A stretch of 64,000 nucleotides of DNA from Multifurca ochricompacta (lineage: Eukaryota > Basidiomycota > Agaricomycetes > Russulales > Russulaceae), in NCBI GenBank assembly GCA_022496185.1, contig WTXG01000004.1, positions 434,001 through 498,000 of the forward strand, given 5' to 3'. The position numbers were made by a program, and so were the translations under genes. The first letter of the stretch is position 1, and each line of letters starts with the position of its first letter. The notes under the pieces are model-generated. The model saw only the letters and a program-made list of their open reading frames with translations, was not told the DNA's origin and did not search any database. Of the stretch, positions 1-11,947 are shown piece by piece.

Positions 1-279
1 CCCAGCTCTTCATTTATCTTGTACTGCTGCTCATGTTCATTCCATTCTAACGCGCGGTAGTGGCCTAGAAGAACGGAACGGGGTAGATGAGAAAGAAGTC
101 TGCCGATGTGAATTTGACGTTGCGTACCCTCAACTACGGTGTCCGTTGGTAGTTCTTCGATGAAGCACCGTTTCTCATTGGCATCGAGATAAAAGTGAAG
201 AGCATTTACCGCCGATATAAAGAGAGTAGATATAATGGTAGGAGATGGGGTGACCTGACCGTGTACGGGAAGGGAACAT
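1..279 (-). CDS. p24-alpha family cargo receptor (TMED4/9, Erp1/5/6 type), N-terminal part, runs off the left edge
   Basis: Type I membrane proteins of the p24 family help load cargo into vesicles moving between ER and Golgi. On the minus strand the conserved start of the GOLD domain is readable: ALHFYLDANEKR, then CFIEELPTDTVVEG, then, after an intron at 65-127 (GTACGC..TAG), HYRALEWNEHEQQY. This is the usual p24-alpha order; the rest of the GOLD domain, coiled coil, membrane segment and tail lie beyond base 1. The only suitable start is the ATG at 279, but the hydrophobic signal peptide (LLPLYLLSLY) is in a different frame from both that ATG and the GOLD domain, so one or two bases may be missing at 180-260. 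The gene is divergent from RPF1 across about 145 bp. Family assignment is firm; the start is not. Confidence 0.82.
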
Positions 280-423
280 AACAGAGGGCGAAGCCAACGT
301 TGAACGTGGAGGCGTGGAGGAGAGGAGAGTGGCGAGTAAGGCAGCGTGGGAATTTACTTGCCACTCACTTGCCATTCACCAATTCAATTTGCCCATTTTT
401 TCATTCATCATTACATCTATGCG

Positions 424-1868
424 ATGCCCACTTCACACAGATTCGAGCCCAGCGCGATAAAGAATAAGCAAAAACGTGAAGAAATATTCAATAAGGCGAA
501 AAAGGAGAAAAGACAAGCAAAACTTCAGCGCAGGCTTTCGATTGCGAAGCGCGAAGCAGATGATCCCAAGGCAAAACAAGTAATTACCTCATAATACCTC
601 CATTTCTCTCCTCTCATCGTCTTTTATTTTTCATTTTCACAATACAGAAACGACTGGAAGAGAATGTTCCCCGCACACTCGAAAAACCCGCGAATTCGAT
701 CCATCCTTCTTAACGGCAGACCCTTCCTCCAGCGTTTTGCAAGACCCTAACGCATTTACTTCCGTTACAGCAGACAAGCAGCCAGCTGCCGAGGCTGCAA
801 CTGACATCGCATCAGATCCATTTGCCCCCTACTTCTCGTCTACCGACGATCCGACGATCCCCCCAAAAGTGCTCATCACGACATCGCCCAAAGCAACGCG
901 TGCGACCTATGAGTTTGCGATGAACTCGTCGGTGTCTTTCCAGGAGCAGAATTCCACAGACGACCCAAGACTCGCGGGTTCGAAATGGGAAAAATAGCGA
1001 GTTGGGCGGCGGGAAGAGGATTTAGTAATTTAGTGGTCGTAAACGAAAATATGAAGAAACAGAGTGCGTATCCTGAGCCCTCCCCTTGGCTGGTACATTG
1101 TTCGACCTACCCTGTGCAGATGCGATCACACTGGTGCATTTGCCCGACGGACCTACCGCGTATTTCAGATTAACATCGGTTGAACTCACCAAAAAAATAT
1201 TTGTATGTTTGAGCGCATTATATTTTCCTGGTGCGCTCCGCTTCATTGCCAATCTCGAATAGGGTCACGCGCGAGAAACTCCCCATCATCCCGAGCTTGT
1301 ACTCAACAACTTTGTCACGCGTCTCGGACACACTATCGGGCGCATGTTCCAGACCTTTTTCCCGCCTCTGCCAGAATTTCAAGGACGGCAAGTGGTCACC
1401 TTACACAATCAACGTGACTTCTTGTTTTTTAGACGGCATCGGTGAGTAGCCTCATACAATCCCGCTTAAGACCTCCAGGTTGACACAGCGATGTCATTAA
1501 GATATGCATTTCGTTCGACGGAAAAAGTCGCCCTGCAGGAAATTGGCCCACGGTTTACTCTCAAACTACGATCGTTGAAGAAGGGCTTGCCATCTGTCAA
1601 CTATATGGGGGACGTTGCGAAACCCCTAGAGTTTGATAGTTTCAGCGAGCCAGAAGATAAAACCATCAGAGCTGCCGATGTTCAAGGGGAGCTCGGTCAC
1701 GAAGACCCGGCGGAAGCGCCAGATTTCTCAAAGGCGGCACCACCGAAGGCGGACGAGTATGAGTGGGTTTGGAAGGTGAGTGAGGCCATGACTATGAAAA
1801 CTGTGCCTTGTTGAATTCGACCCCCACAGCCAGAGCTTGAGACATCGAGACGCACGTTCTTTATGTGA
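424..1868 (+). CDS. RPF1: Ribosome production factor 1 (Brix domain), with two one-base deletions
   Basis: Rpf1 is a nucleolar Brix-domain protein of early pre-60S particles and a partner of Mak16. Exons are 424-579, 648-1063, 1120-1202, 1263-1441, 1502-1775 and 1830-1868. Recognisable blocks are a basic N-terminus ([18 protein letters not shown]), PKVLITTS, the Brix core ([60 protein letters not shown]) and the C-terminal ETSRRTFF. Two frameshifts interrupt exon 2: near 686 (frame lost between RTLE and TREFDPSF) and near 914 (YEF to CDELVGVF, where TTTT would be expected and TTT is present). Exon lengths sum to 1147; adding two bases gives 383 codons. All other family blocks are intact, so sequence error is likelier than a pseudogene. 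Confidence 0.93.
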
Positions 1869-1878
1869 CACACTGTAT

Positions 1879-2202
1879 ATGACCCTGCTCGCATACGGCG
1901 GAATAGCTGGCAAGCGTGTTCATGATTACATTTGGGTGAGCAAATTTAGCTGAGCACTGATCTGCGAAGACACAAAGCGCTTCTAGGCAGAGCGGAAAGA
2001 TGAAATAGACGCATCCACATATCTCAATGTTGGCGACTGCTTCGGCTTAGGCAGCCCGCTGTATCCACGAACACATGTGCTGTACCAGGCAATGAAATAT
2101 ATTGGGAACCGTTGCCTCAAGGCTGCTTTTGACCGCGCAAGACAAGCTGGTCATTCTACTCGTCCGTGTGTAAGTACGGGGAAGCCAATAACCCCATTGT
2201 AA
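1879..2202 (+). CDS. Putative small protein of 90 residues, unrecognised
   Basis: An ATG only 10 bp after the RPF1 stop opens a frame that reads MTLLAYGGIAGKRVHDYIW, then a clean intron at 1936-1986 (GTGAGC..CTAG), then a second exon 1987-2202 containing the segments KDEIDASTYLNVGDCFGLG, YPRTHVLYQAMKYIGNR and CLKAAFDRARQAG, ending in TAA. Both exons keep the frame (19 + 72 codons including the stop). The composition is protein-like, not low complexity. I do not recognise the family. An intron after RPC (donor GTAAGT at about 2169) is an alternative that would change the C-terminus. The gene could be a separate transcript or the tail of a bicistronic RPF1 message. No promoter space exists unless it lies within RPF1. 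Confidence 0.45.
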
Positions 2203-2477
2203 AATACGTCGAGATGAGATGAATTAATTGATGTCGTGCGTCTATGCACCGTTGACGAAGCCTGACTGTACAAGCGGCATCTTTGTCCCTCTATCGGTCA
2301 CGTGGATTCTTGCCAGGAAGACTTTTTCACAATGCATCAGGCCATCTCGATATAAGCCTCTGTAAAGCTGCCGTCCACTTCTGGAGACATAACTGCCACT
2401 CAAAATGCTACCGTTAGTGGGTATCATTATTTTGGTGGAAAGGGAACCTGCAGGGCAGAAACACTTGTTAAACATCG

Positions 2478-3398
2478 TCAAGAGCACGCTGAGTAACCAC
2501 CCACTCTCTCAATAGCCTCCTTGATTTCGGCCGCAAAGATGCGGCTAAATTCAAGCATGTCTCGTTTATTCTTTGTACAGGGAGGACAATTCAGATCTTT
2601 GAACACGAAATTCTCGGCAGTAACTGCTTCGGGACTTGCGTGATGAGCGAGAAGAAGGGCGGAACGATGCAAGTAATTCCACAAATGCCGAGGACCCCAT
2701 TTGACGGCCTTAGATGAAATCGGATCGTGTGGGTTTGGCATGAAATCCTGCGTCATGCAGCAACCCGAAGACGAAGACGAATACAATTTCAAATGATCCG
2801 ATGACGGAAACCAATGCCGCTCTAATGTGACTGCACTGGCAGCTGCGCCACAGGAGACATAATATTGGATGAGCAACTGGTGTTGTTCCGCTGTGGCGTA
2901 CTGCAATTCTGGGGATTGAAGACGAGAAATCGGCAGCTTTAGGGTAGATCGGGCTGCGTCCTTTGCGATATTTTGGTACTCGTACATGCCAGCAAGGACA
3001 TAAACGCCAACCGGATCGCGTTCCATGTTGTCCGTGAGAAAGTGTTTTAGCGTGGAACTCAATAAGTCCACCTGGTATTTGCGTGCAAATTCAAGAAGGA
3101 TGCGAGCGTCATGCAACTTGACCAATTCGGGAGACTGAATTGGATAGCAATGGCGGAGAGCCAGATCGAGGGCCTCCGAGTTTTCAGAGAGTGTCACCAC
3201 TGGAAGTTCTTCACTAGACTTCTGAGAGGCAGGTGGAGGAATGTTGAACATGTCGGCGAATACGGACGAGGCCAAAGAAAGGATGATTTTGAAGACACGG
3301 AAGTTCACGCTATCGCTGGACCGCAGGATAATGTCTGCTCGGGAATCATCGAAAGGAGCCTTCGCGATCTTGAGTGAGAATTCTTCAGCTGTAAACAT
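2478..3398 (-). CDS. BTB/POZ-domain protein
   Basis: Agaricomycetes carry large families of BTB proteins of mostly unknown function. The N-terminal BTB fold is evident: SRADIILRSSDSVNFRVFK, then IILSLASSVFADMF, an acidic/serine loop, VVTLSENSEALDLALRHCYP and a following helical stretch (LLEFARKYQVDLL, VYVLAGMYEYQNIAK). A C-terminal region with CPPC and a helical tail follows. The frame is a single exon with no introns, unusual among these neighbours but common for this family. The frame stays open upstream to an ATG at 3518; I prefer 3398 because MFTAEEF sits just ahead of the BTB domain and the extra 40 residues look like translated leader. A degraded relative of the C-terminal region lies just upstream at 3762-4040. 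Confidence 0.85.
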   Translation of the reverse strand: MFTAEEFSLKIAKAPFDDSRADIILRSSDSVNFRVFKIILSLASSVFADMFNIPPPASQKSSEELPVVTLSENSEALDLALRHCYPIQSPELVKLHDARILLEFARKYQVDLLSSTLKHFLTDNMERDPVGVYVLAGMYEYQNIAKDAARSTLKLPISRLQSPELQYATAEQHQLLIQYYVSCGAAASAVTLERHWFPSSDHLKLYSSSSSGCCMTQDFMPNPHDPISSKAVKWGPRHLWNYLHRSALLLAHHASPEAVTAENFVFKDLNCPPCTKNKRDMLEFSRIFAAEIKEAIERVGGYSACS

Positions 3399-3761
3399 GA
3401 TATTTTGTGAACGATTGGCTGGATAGGTGAGTGTGAATGGAAGACGTGGCCGGGAGTAAGAGAATTGAAATTGGATAATTGGATTTGGAACTGGTTCCTC
3501 CTCTTGTGCTCCTTCCATCTTTCTGCCAATAACCGATACCGATCACTCACACGGCCTCCTGCTGCAATCCCTTTGAGCAGATGCTGCGCCCAAAACATGA
3601 ACAATGGATGAAAAAACCAAGACTTTCCTCGAAACGAACAGAAAAATAACTGAAGAACGTCAGCATAGCAAGCAGACTTGAAACTGCACTTTATGCGATG
3701 CGGCCAAGTCAGAAGATGCAACCAAGGAGTGCGCTGCTGGCCAGTTGGGGTTTGATTCACC

Positions 3762-4040
3762 CTACCAGACGGGTGTGACGACTCGCTGTAGCTTCGAGGA
3801 CCGTGAAGGAAAACGCTTGGCTCGAGGGTAAAAGGCTGTGCATTTTCTCAAATTCAAGGAAATCCGTCGTGTTCTGGGTGAGCAAGTAATGCAATCAAAA
3901 GCCTTAATCACTACAAAGTCTTCCTCAGTAACGACTTCTGTTGTTGGATGATGTGCGAGAATGAGCCGGAATGCTGTAATTATCTCCCTTGGACTGATAG
4001 GAGGACCGTGGGCGTGCAACTTTGACACACGATTCAACGT
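3762..4040 (-). pseudogene. Relic of a BTB-family C-terminal region
   Basis: The minus strand encodes LILAHHPTTEVVTEEDFVV followed by AFDCITC, then in another frame LTQNTTDFLEFEKM. This aligns with the C-terminal part of the neighbouring BTB protein (LLLAHHASPEAVTAENFVF, LNCPPC, TKNKRDMLEF). The frame changes once between the CxxC-like motif and the final helix, no BTB domain precedes it, and only about 420 bp separate it from the next gene. It therefore looks like the truncated remnant of a tandem duplicate. It could instead be a terminal exon of a broken gene whose other parts are lost. Confidence 0.6.
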
Positions 4041-4457
4041 ACGGGTTTGGTCTGGTAGGACGCTTATGAATCTTAATGGAGCAGGACGGGCAAGCTCGAC
4101 TCGCGACTAGACGCGCAGTCGAAGTTGAAGTTATGCACGTCACCTCATAAGGGAAACCACCCTCTCTGATACGAGGGCAACAGGAGTCTCCCCTGCACAC
4201 AAAATTATATCGGAGGGGTTCCAGGGACAGCTCAGCCCGTTATGCGCTGCTATGGTGAGGGTGAGGAGATTGTCGTCGATAAGATAAGATAAGATCATAA
4301 GATCACGTGTTCGGCACGGGTCCCAAACCGATTCACAATTAATTAAGATTGATTAAGATTGAATTTCGCATTGGCACCAGGAGCGTGAGTGAAGATCCCC
4401 CTCAACAGACAACCCTTCACCCAGATTATAAGCATTTTTGTTCTCACACCTCATATC

Positions 4458-4997
4458 ATGGAAAAGATCAGAGAGGCGAGTATTGCGCTTAGGGCCTTCT
4501 TACTCACTAATATCGAAAAACTGAAACAGAAACTTTCTAACCTCCGCGTTGAGGCAGATGCTGCTATTGCACGTGCGGAGCAGGCGGAGGCCAAGAATAA
4601 GAAGCTTGAACAAACACTCCTTGAGAGGGAGCAAGACATAAAGTCAAAGGATCACAGGCTAGACGAACTCGAAAGTAAATTCGAAGAGTTGGTGACCAAG
4701 TTCAAGGACACGACTGAAAGGTGCGGCGTGCGACCTGGTCATGCTTGATCTCTGGTCGACTAACGATTTACGTAGATTACGGAGAGTAGACGTCGATGCC
4801 GAGCATATGGAGCGCCAGGCGAAGCGATATGAGCAGGAACGTGATCAGTGGGAGAAAAAATACGAGGTACGTTACACTGTCTTCGATAGCGAGTAGCAAG
4901 TGACGATTTGAGATCTCTCCTACAGGAAGCCCAGGGTAAATATCACAAGGCGCAAGCAGAGCTCGATGACCTGGTTGCTAACATGGACAACCTCTGA
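4458..4997 (+). CDS. Short tropomyosin paralogue (123 residues)
   Basis: Tropomyosins are parallel coiled-coil dimers lying along actin filaments. Exons are 4458-4475, 4530-4720, 4776-4866 and 4926-4997. The protein starts MEKIRE, continues KLSNLRVEADAAIARAEQ and AEAKNKKLEQ, and ends LDDLVANMDNL, closely matching the canonical tropomyosin gene at 15577-16259, and its introns sit at the same positions. Compared with that 161-residue paralogue it lacks 38 residues in the middle (between about HRLDELES and FEELVTKFKDTTER). The first intron, 4476-4529, begins GCGAGT after AG, a GC-AG intron with a CTAAT branch site. It is 54 nt with no stop, so an unspliced message would read through with 18 extra residues. 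No frameshifts. Assignment firm; actin binding inferred. Confidence 0.88.
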
Positions 4998-5985
4998 CGA
5001 CCTGTTACTGTCATGGATTTGATGTTTTATTGTCCTCGCCGACTATTACATATGTCGTATCAATCGAGTTATACTTTGCGACTGTGTGCTGGGAGCATCA
5101 GGTGAAAAGCCCACTTGAACGCCTTCCCATATTACCAACCCAATGCGACTTCATTGATAGTCGTTTCTCTATCTGAATTATGATCTCATCATGTGTGAAG
5201 ATCATTGATCTGGGAAATTCCCCTGGCCTGGGCACGTGGAATCGCGCGCCAGTATTCAAGTTGTTACGCCAGAAGGCACGAAACTGACTTGGAACAGAGA
5301 ATAAGGTCACATCTTGCCATCTTGACGTTATGATCTACCTTCTACTTCAGCCTTCGTATTGATTCGCAGCCTGACCAGACAAGCAGCTAGCGTTCGAGCG
5401 GGTTTCCCCTCCGAGGCATCCGTCCAGACTGAATATTTGGCTCTTCAGCTTCGGGGAAGATATACAAGTATCCAGCACCGGGCTATCAACCCGACCAGCC
5501 GAAACCGGCTTTCTTAGCTTTTGGATAAGGGATAAATAGAAACTTTTCAGAAAACAATCGCATGGAGGCATTCTCCATAAATATCAACACTGTGCATTCG
5601 CGAGATAGCGTAGCCTTCGTCTTCAACCCCCTGGCGTGTAGAACATTGTGCTATCTGCATGGGACCTAGATTCGAGTGAGGATTGGCTAGCGTCGTTCAC
5701 TCAAGTGCTTCAAGTTGCAAGCAAAGGTAGTGGTGCAGTGCGATGTCAACTGTGGTGTTGACTCGCAGAGGTGGCACTTGAAAGCTCTTCCGAATGCGGA
5801 GGTGTTACATCTGGATCAAAAGCCTGGCGAAGAGCGTCTCACGCATAACAGGCGTGCTTTCCATCGCGACTACCAACCGGCGGCGACCCGCGTTCTTGTC
5901 GCGACCTCCGTCTCGTTCTCGTACTCTACTTCTATACGGGGCCGACCTACACAACGCGATTATTATGAGAAATCAAAGAGAAAGG
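4998..5985. other. Intergenic stretch, no gene seen
   Basis: This space lies between the 3' ends of the short tropomyosin gene and MAK16, which converge. Frames of 60-130 codons occur on both strands but none has protein-like motifs or consistent splice structure. The part near 5700-5985 is probably MAK16 3' untranslated sequence. Confidence 0.5.
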
Positions 5986-7135
5986 TCACACACGTTTTGG
6001 TTTGCGCGAGCCAAAGTCCACCTTGCGCTTGCCTATTGCCGATTTGGATTTTGGTCCAGGTTTTGAGCTCACGTCCTCATCTCCTGACTCCTCGCTATCG
6101 TTACTACCATTGATCCCGTCCTACGGGAGCCGTGAGTACGCGTTGCGCGAACGTGTGAGACGGACCACGCACCGTGACCTGCTCCAGGTCACTCAACTCA
6201 TCCTCACTATCGCTCACGTCGCTCACGAACTCCCTCTCTTCCCATTCGCCTTCTACCTCACCCTCAACCTCCTCGTCCTCGAGTTCTTCCTCTGTCTCTT
6301 CATCGTCCAGCTCTTCCCCGCGCTCGCGAGCCTTCTCCTTGTCCAATATCGCGGCCCACACGCTCTCGTTCACGTTAAGGGGCGCATCGCCATATGCCTT
6401 GCTTTTAAGGCGCTCGAGCAGCTCCTTCTCGATTGCGCGCTCGAGGTGTGCGGCTGCCAGCGCCTTGCGCTCACGGACAGCCTCGCGTCTGTCAAGTTTT
6501 TTCTTTATCCCAACGAGTTTAGGTCTACGATTGCATAAGCGTGGATCAAGCGAGAAAATGTAAGAGGACATATACGGCGTATGGAGCTTTGCACGGCGCA
6601 TTTTGATGAGGTACTGCGTGATCTTGGTTACTCGTTGCTTACACTTGTGGATCGTGAAGTTCGGCCAATATATGAGCTCTTTGTCGATCTGCGGTTATCG
6701 GTAAGCGTATTTTTGCACCGCCTATATATGCGGGCATGTCTACCTGTTCCAGTGTTTTTGTGTAGTTGTTTGAGAGTTTTATCTTTTCCCACATATGCGC
6801 CGGGGAGTGTGCGCGCTCAATTGTCTTGACGTACAGGTAGAGGACACCTGCGAAATTGGTTAGGTTATGACTCACTAAATGACAAGAAGTGGGGGAGGGG
6901 GGAGATTGTACACCTTCGTGCTCACGCACGGTGGCGTATCGTGAGTTGGCGAGAGGGCATGATTGCCGGCTACAGAGACCCGTGACATTATATTCATTTC
7001 TACAAAAATTCTGTGTTACTGTCCTGGGAAAAGTTGTTGAGCTCCCGATTTGTTAGGAAAAAGAATAACATACTTGACTTTGTAAGAGCAGAACTGATTT
7101 CCGATAGCTGACCATATCACGTCGTCACTTTGCAT
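5986..7135 (-). CDS. MAK16: Mak16, 60S ribosome biogenesis factor
   Basis: Mak16 is a nucleolar protein of the pre-60S particle that works with Rpf1, Rrp1 and Nsa1. Exons run 7135-7074, 7023-6914, 6847-6744, 6688-6576, 6524-6173 and 6120-5986, giving 291 residues. The conserved N-terminal half is complete: [92 protein letters not shown]. An acidic stretch ([19 protein letters not shown]) and a basic C-terminus ([14 protein letters not shown]) follow, as is usual. The four cysteines of the N-terminal motif are present. The 51-nt intron 6525-6575 has no in-frame stop, so retention would stay open. No frameshift. High confidence. Confidence 0.96.
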
Positions 7136-7285
7136 AGCTTAAGCTAGTCTTGCAAGAAGACCAAGACTAAGACGAAGACGACGAAGACGACGGACCCGAA
7201 TTTTTTCAGGATCACGTGCATCTACCATTCACGCTTTCCTCTTTCGTTTCGTCGTTTTCTTCTTTTTATTATTATTATTTACTCC

Positions 7286-8089
7286 ATGCCTTTTCGCGTT
7301 CTTCTCCATCATCTTCGCCCACCCCTCTTCTCACAATTCTACCGAGGGTTCCGTACGACAGCTTGGCGAAATGACTTTCATTTTGACACTCATCACTTTG
7401 TACAGCGCCTGGAGCGGGAAGGGCTGAATCGCGCACAGGCCGAGGGCATCATGTCCGCTATGGCGGAGGTTATAGACGAGAGCATAAGGAATATGACGAG
7501 TAACATGGTCACAAAGGCTGATCATGAGAAGGTCCAGGTCTCATGCCCTTGTCACGCGCCTTACTCACGTAAAGGCATCTGGGTACAGCAACACTACACA
7601 CAGCAGGTTGACTTTGCCCAACTCAAATCCGAGCTCCAACTGAATGAGAAGAATGACCTAGCGATGATCAAGGCGGAGAATGATCGTCTACTAACCGACA
7701 TTGAGAAATTGAAACAGCGACTGCGCGAGGAGATATCACGCACACAAGCGGGTGTACGCCTGGATTTAAATTTAGAGAAGGGCCGAATTCGTGAAGAAGC
7801 GAGCAAGCAGGAGCTTAAGATGAAGGAGGTAGACACACGAATAGAGCAGGAAATTGCGGGTTTGCGGGCTGCCATCCAATCATCCAAAGTGAGTGACATC
7901 TCACTTTGTTATTAATTGAAAGAGTCATGCAGTGTGTTTTGGGATCAGGCCACCACACTTCAGTATCTAGTTGGGTTTGGTAAGTTGAGCACATCTCCTC
8001 GGCCGCGCAAGTCGGGTAACTAAGTAAATTTCTTGACAGTGACTGGTTGCACGGCACTTCTTATGGCCTATCTACGTTTCCGTTTATGA
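7286..8089 (+). CDS. DUF1640 mitochondrial coiled-coil protein (CCDC90/MCUR1/Fmp32 family)
   Basis: Members of this family are mitochondrial inner-membrane proteins linked to cytochrome c oxidase assembly in yeast and to the calcium uniporter in animals. Exons are 7286-7531, 7604-7888, 7949-7979 and 8040-8089, giving 203 residues. The N-terminus is basic and Arg/His-rich (MPFRVLLHHLRPPLF, FRTTAWR), as in a mitochondrial presequence. The family signature follows (FDTHHFVQRLEREGLNRAQAE, IMSAMAEVIDESI), then a long coiled coil rich in Lys/Glu (about residues 85-180) and a C-terminal membrane segment (LVGFVTGCTALLMAYLRFRL). The last intron could also be read from a donor 9 bases earlier; GTAAGT at 7980 is stronger. 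It converges on the guanylate kinase gene. Confidence 0.88.
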
Positions 8090-8369
8090 TCGGATCAGCC
8101 GCTTGAAGCTTGATAGGCGATCCCGATTCAGCCGAACCGCGACGGTAGCTTGCCAATTGTATTTAAATGATTCTCGGGGGTTTCAGTACATCCCCGTGAA
8201 TATTAATCTACAAGGATGGATGTTACAGTGAAGCTGTAAGTCGCAATCTACGATCTACAAACCATAGCGCAGGAACTCTCTTAGTCTCTGGCATGAAGAG
8301 AAGGGAATCAATCAATCAATCAATTCGTTCTGAAGCCGACGAGGAACCGACGGATAAGATTACGTCATG

Positions 8370-9110
8370 TCAATGATCCAGTGGGGGTAGTGGATCTCCA
8401 GAGACTAATTCTCCGAATGCAACCGACTTGAAAAGTGTATAAGCGCGGTCCAGGTCGTCATTCACTATGATATAATCGTGTGTTCCGAGAAGTTTGGCAT
8501 AGTCGATCTCGAAAAGGGCGGTCTTAAGGCGCTTTTGAACAGCGGCTTCGGATTCCGTCCCACGGCTGACGAGACGATCGCGCAAGATGGATAAGGTTGG
8601 TGGCGAAATGAAGCAATAGACAGGATTCAAATCGGTTTCTTTAATTTGGCGGACGCCCTAAGAAAGGATGAATGAAAAAGAGTGTGGCTTTGGGATGGGA
8701 CAAAGGGGGACACATACTTGGACTTCAATGTCGAGAATACAACGCTTGCCCGATTTAATGATCGAGGCGATGGCATGTTTACTGGTCCCATAAAGATTAC
8801 CGGAAAATTCGGCATGTTCAACGAAGCCACCCTGGTTGAGAAGGGAGATGAAATCTTCACGAGAAACGAAATGGTATTGCACGCCATTGACCTCCCCTGG
8901 TCTAGGAGCGCGTGTTGTGTCTGATAACGAGAAAAGATGACTTGTGTGTTACGGAAGAATAATACAGGTAGAAAAGAAGTCCAACTGACGGGACACGCTG
9001 AAAGCGAACTGTCCAGGGAATTCTCCAAAAAGACGTTTTAAAAGGGTACTTTTTCCAGAGCCTGAAGGCCCAGAAAGAACCAAAGGACGAGACCAATGTA
9101 GACCGTACAT
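8370..9110 (-). CDS. GUK1: Guanylate kinase
   Basis: The enzyme converts GMP and ATP to GDP and ADP in guanine nucleotide metabolism. Exons are 9110-8990, 8920-8718 and 8657-8370, giving 203 residues, the usual length. The P-loop GPSGSGKST is near the start, followed by [42 protein letters not shown] and [14 protein letters not shown], which form the GMP-binding core, and the lid and C-terminal helix ([29 protein letters not shown]). The first residues [13 protein letters not shown] lead directly into the P-loop, so the start at 9110 is secure. It is divergent from the kinase gene at 9579 across a 468-bp shared upstream region. Confidence 0.97.
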
Positions 9111-9578
9111 TATGAGAGGTTAGGTTAGGTCAGTAGAAGTAGAAGAAGTGCCTTTGCCTTTGCCGGTGCCGTGCCTATACGGTCTTATTACGTAATTGAA
9201 TTGGGTTATTATTATTATCATATCTTAAATAATTTAAAATTTAAAATTTAAATAATAATACTTTAAATAAATTATTATTCTATTCCAATTATTCCCTCCT
9301 TACTTACCTTATCCCTGTCTTGTCCTGTCCGGTGGCCTGTCCCTACTCTTTCTCTTTTCTTCCCTTCCCTTCCTACTCATCTCCTCTCCTTTCCTCCTCT
9401 TTCTCCTTCTTTTCCTTTCTCTCCCGCCCCCCTCCCCCCTCTTTTCCCAATTCCTATTACCAATCTTTTCCCGCCCAACTATACATTCCCTCTGTCTTTC
9501 TATTTCCTTTTCAACTTTGTATCACATCCTCATTTATATTCTGGCCACAAAGAACTTGTAGACAAATTCCAACGATTA
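9111..9578. promoter_or_regulatory. Shared upstream region of GUK1 and the YANK kinase
   Basis: Between the two divergent start codons lies an AT-only tract at about 9200-9290 made of overlapping inverted TTAAATTTAAA-like repeats, followed by a CT-rich tract at about 9340-9480 just before the kinase start. Pyrimidine-rich leaders are common in fungal promoters. A defined TATA element cannot be singled out from the AT tract. Confidence 0.45.
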
Positions 9579-11354
<1,776 letters not shown>

Positions 11355-11947
11355 CTCAGGAGAATGTGTGGTCGACACTGTTCGTATGCTTTATCCCCCT
11401 TCCTTGGCCCTGGAACTGGCCACCACCTTCATACGTCCCTCCCACGCTGTCATTCGACTGGCAATGCGGCGTCACGGGTCCTCTCCCGTAATGCATGACT
11501 TATCCATCAAGTGTTACCGCCATTCTTTCACTCTCGTCTCGCTTTCTTCTTGCACGGGTCTGGGTCACGCTTGCTTTGTCCTCCCATACCTTCTCTTTCA
11601 TGCGCATTTATCTGGTATCAAATTACTTTTTCACTTCCACCTAATTATTTTGTTTGTTACCCTTCCTTATCCTCTTTCGGGGTTACTCATGATGTATGAA
11701 TGATCATAGTGGTACCAGTAGCTAACTACCCCGGTGTTTGTCGTGAGAATTTAGACATCGACTGGGGTTGACTGGTATCTTTTGTCGTGTCGGCGTTAGG
11801 CGTTAGCTAACGCCCATCTAAGCGGTGTTTGATTGACTGACATGATTGTTGGTGGCAGATTTGGCAGGTGAATGAAGCACGGCGGCCTTGATAAAACTAT
11901 GGTTGCATGCATGTTGTTTGTACAATCACACATCATGTCCATGTTCA
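11355..11947. other. Convergent 3' region, no gene seen
   Basis: The YANK kinase and the UAA transporter end on either side. The pyrimidine-rich part to about 11700 is probably kinase 3' untranslated sequence. Open frames here lack motifs. Confidence 0.5.

Noticed and set aside
6174..6563. Plus-strand Ser-rich frame
   Set aside because: Complement of the acidic stretch of MAK16.
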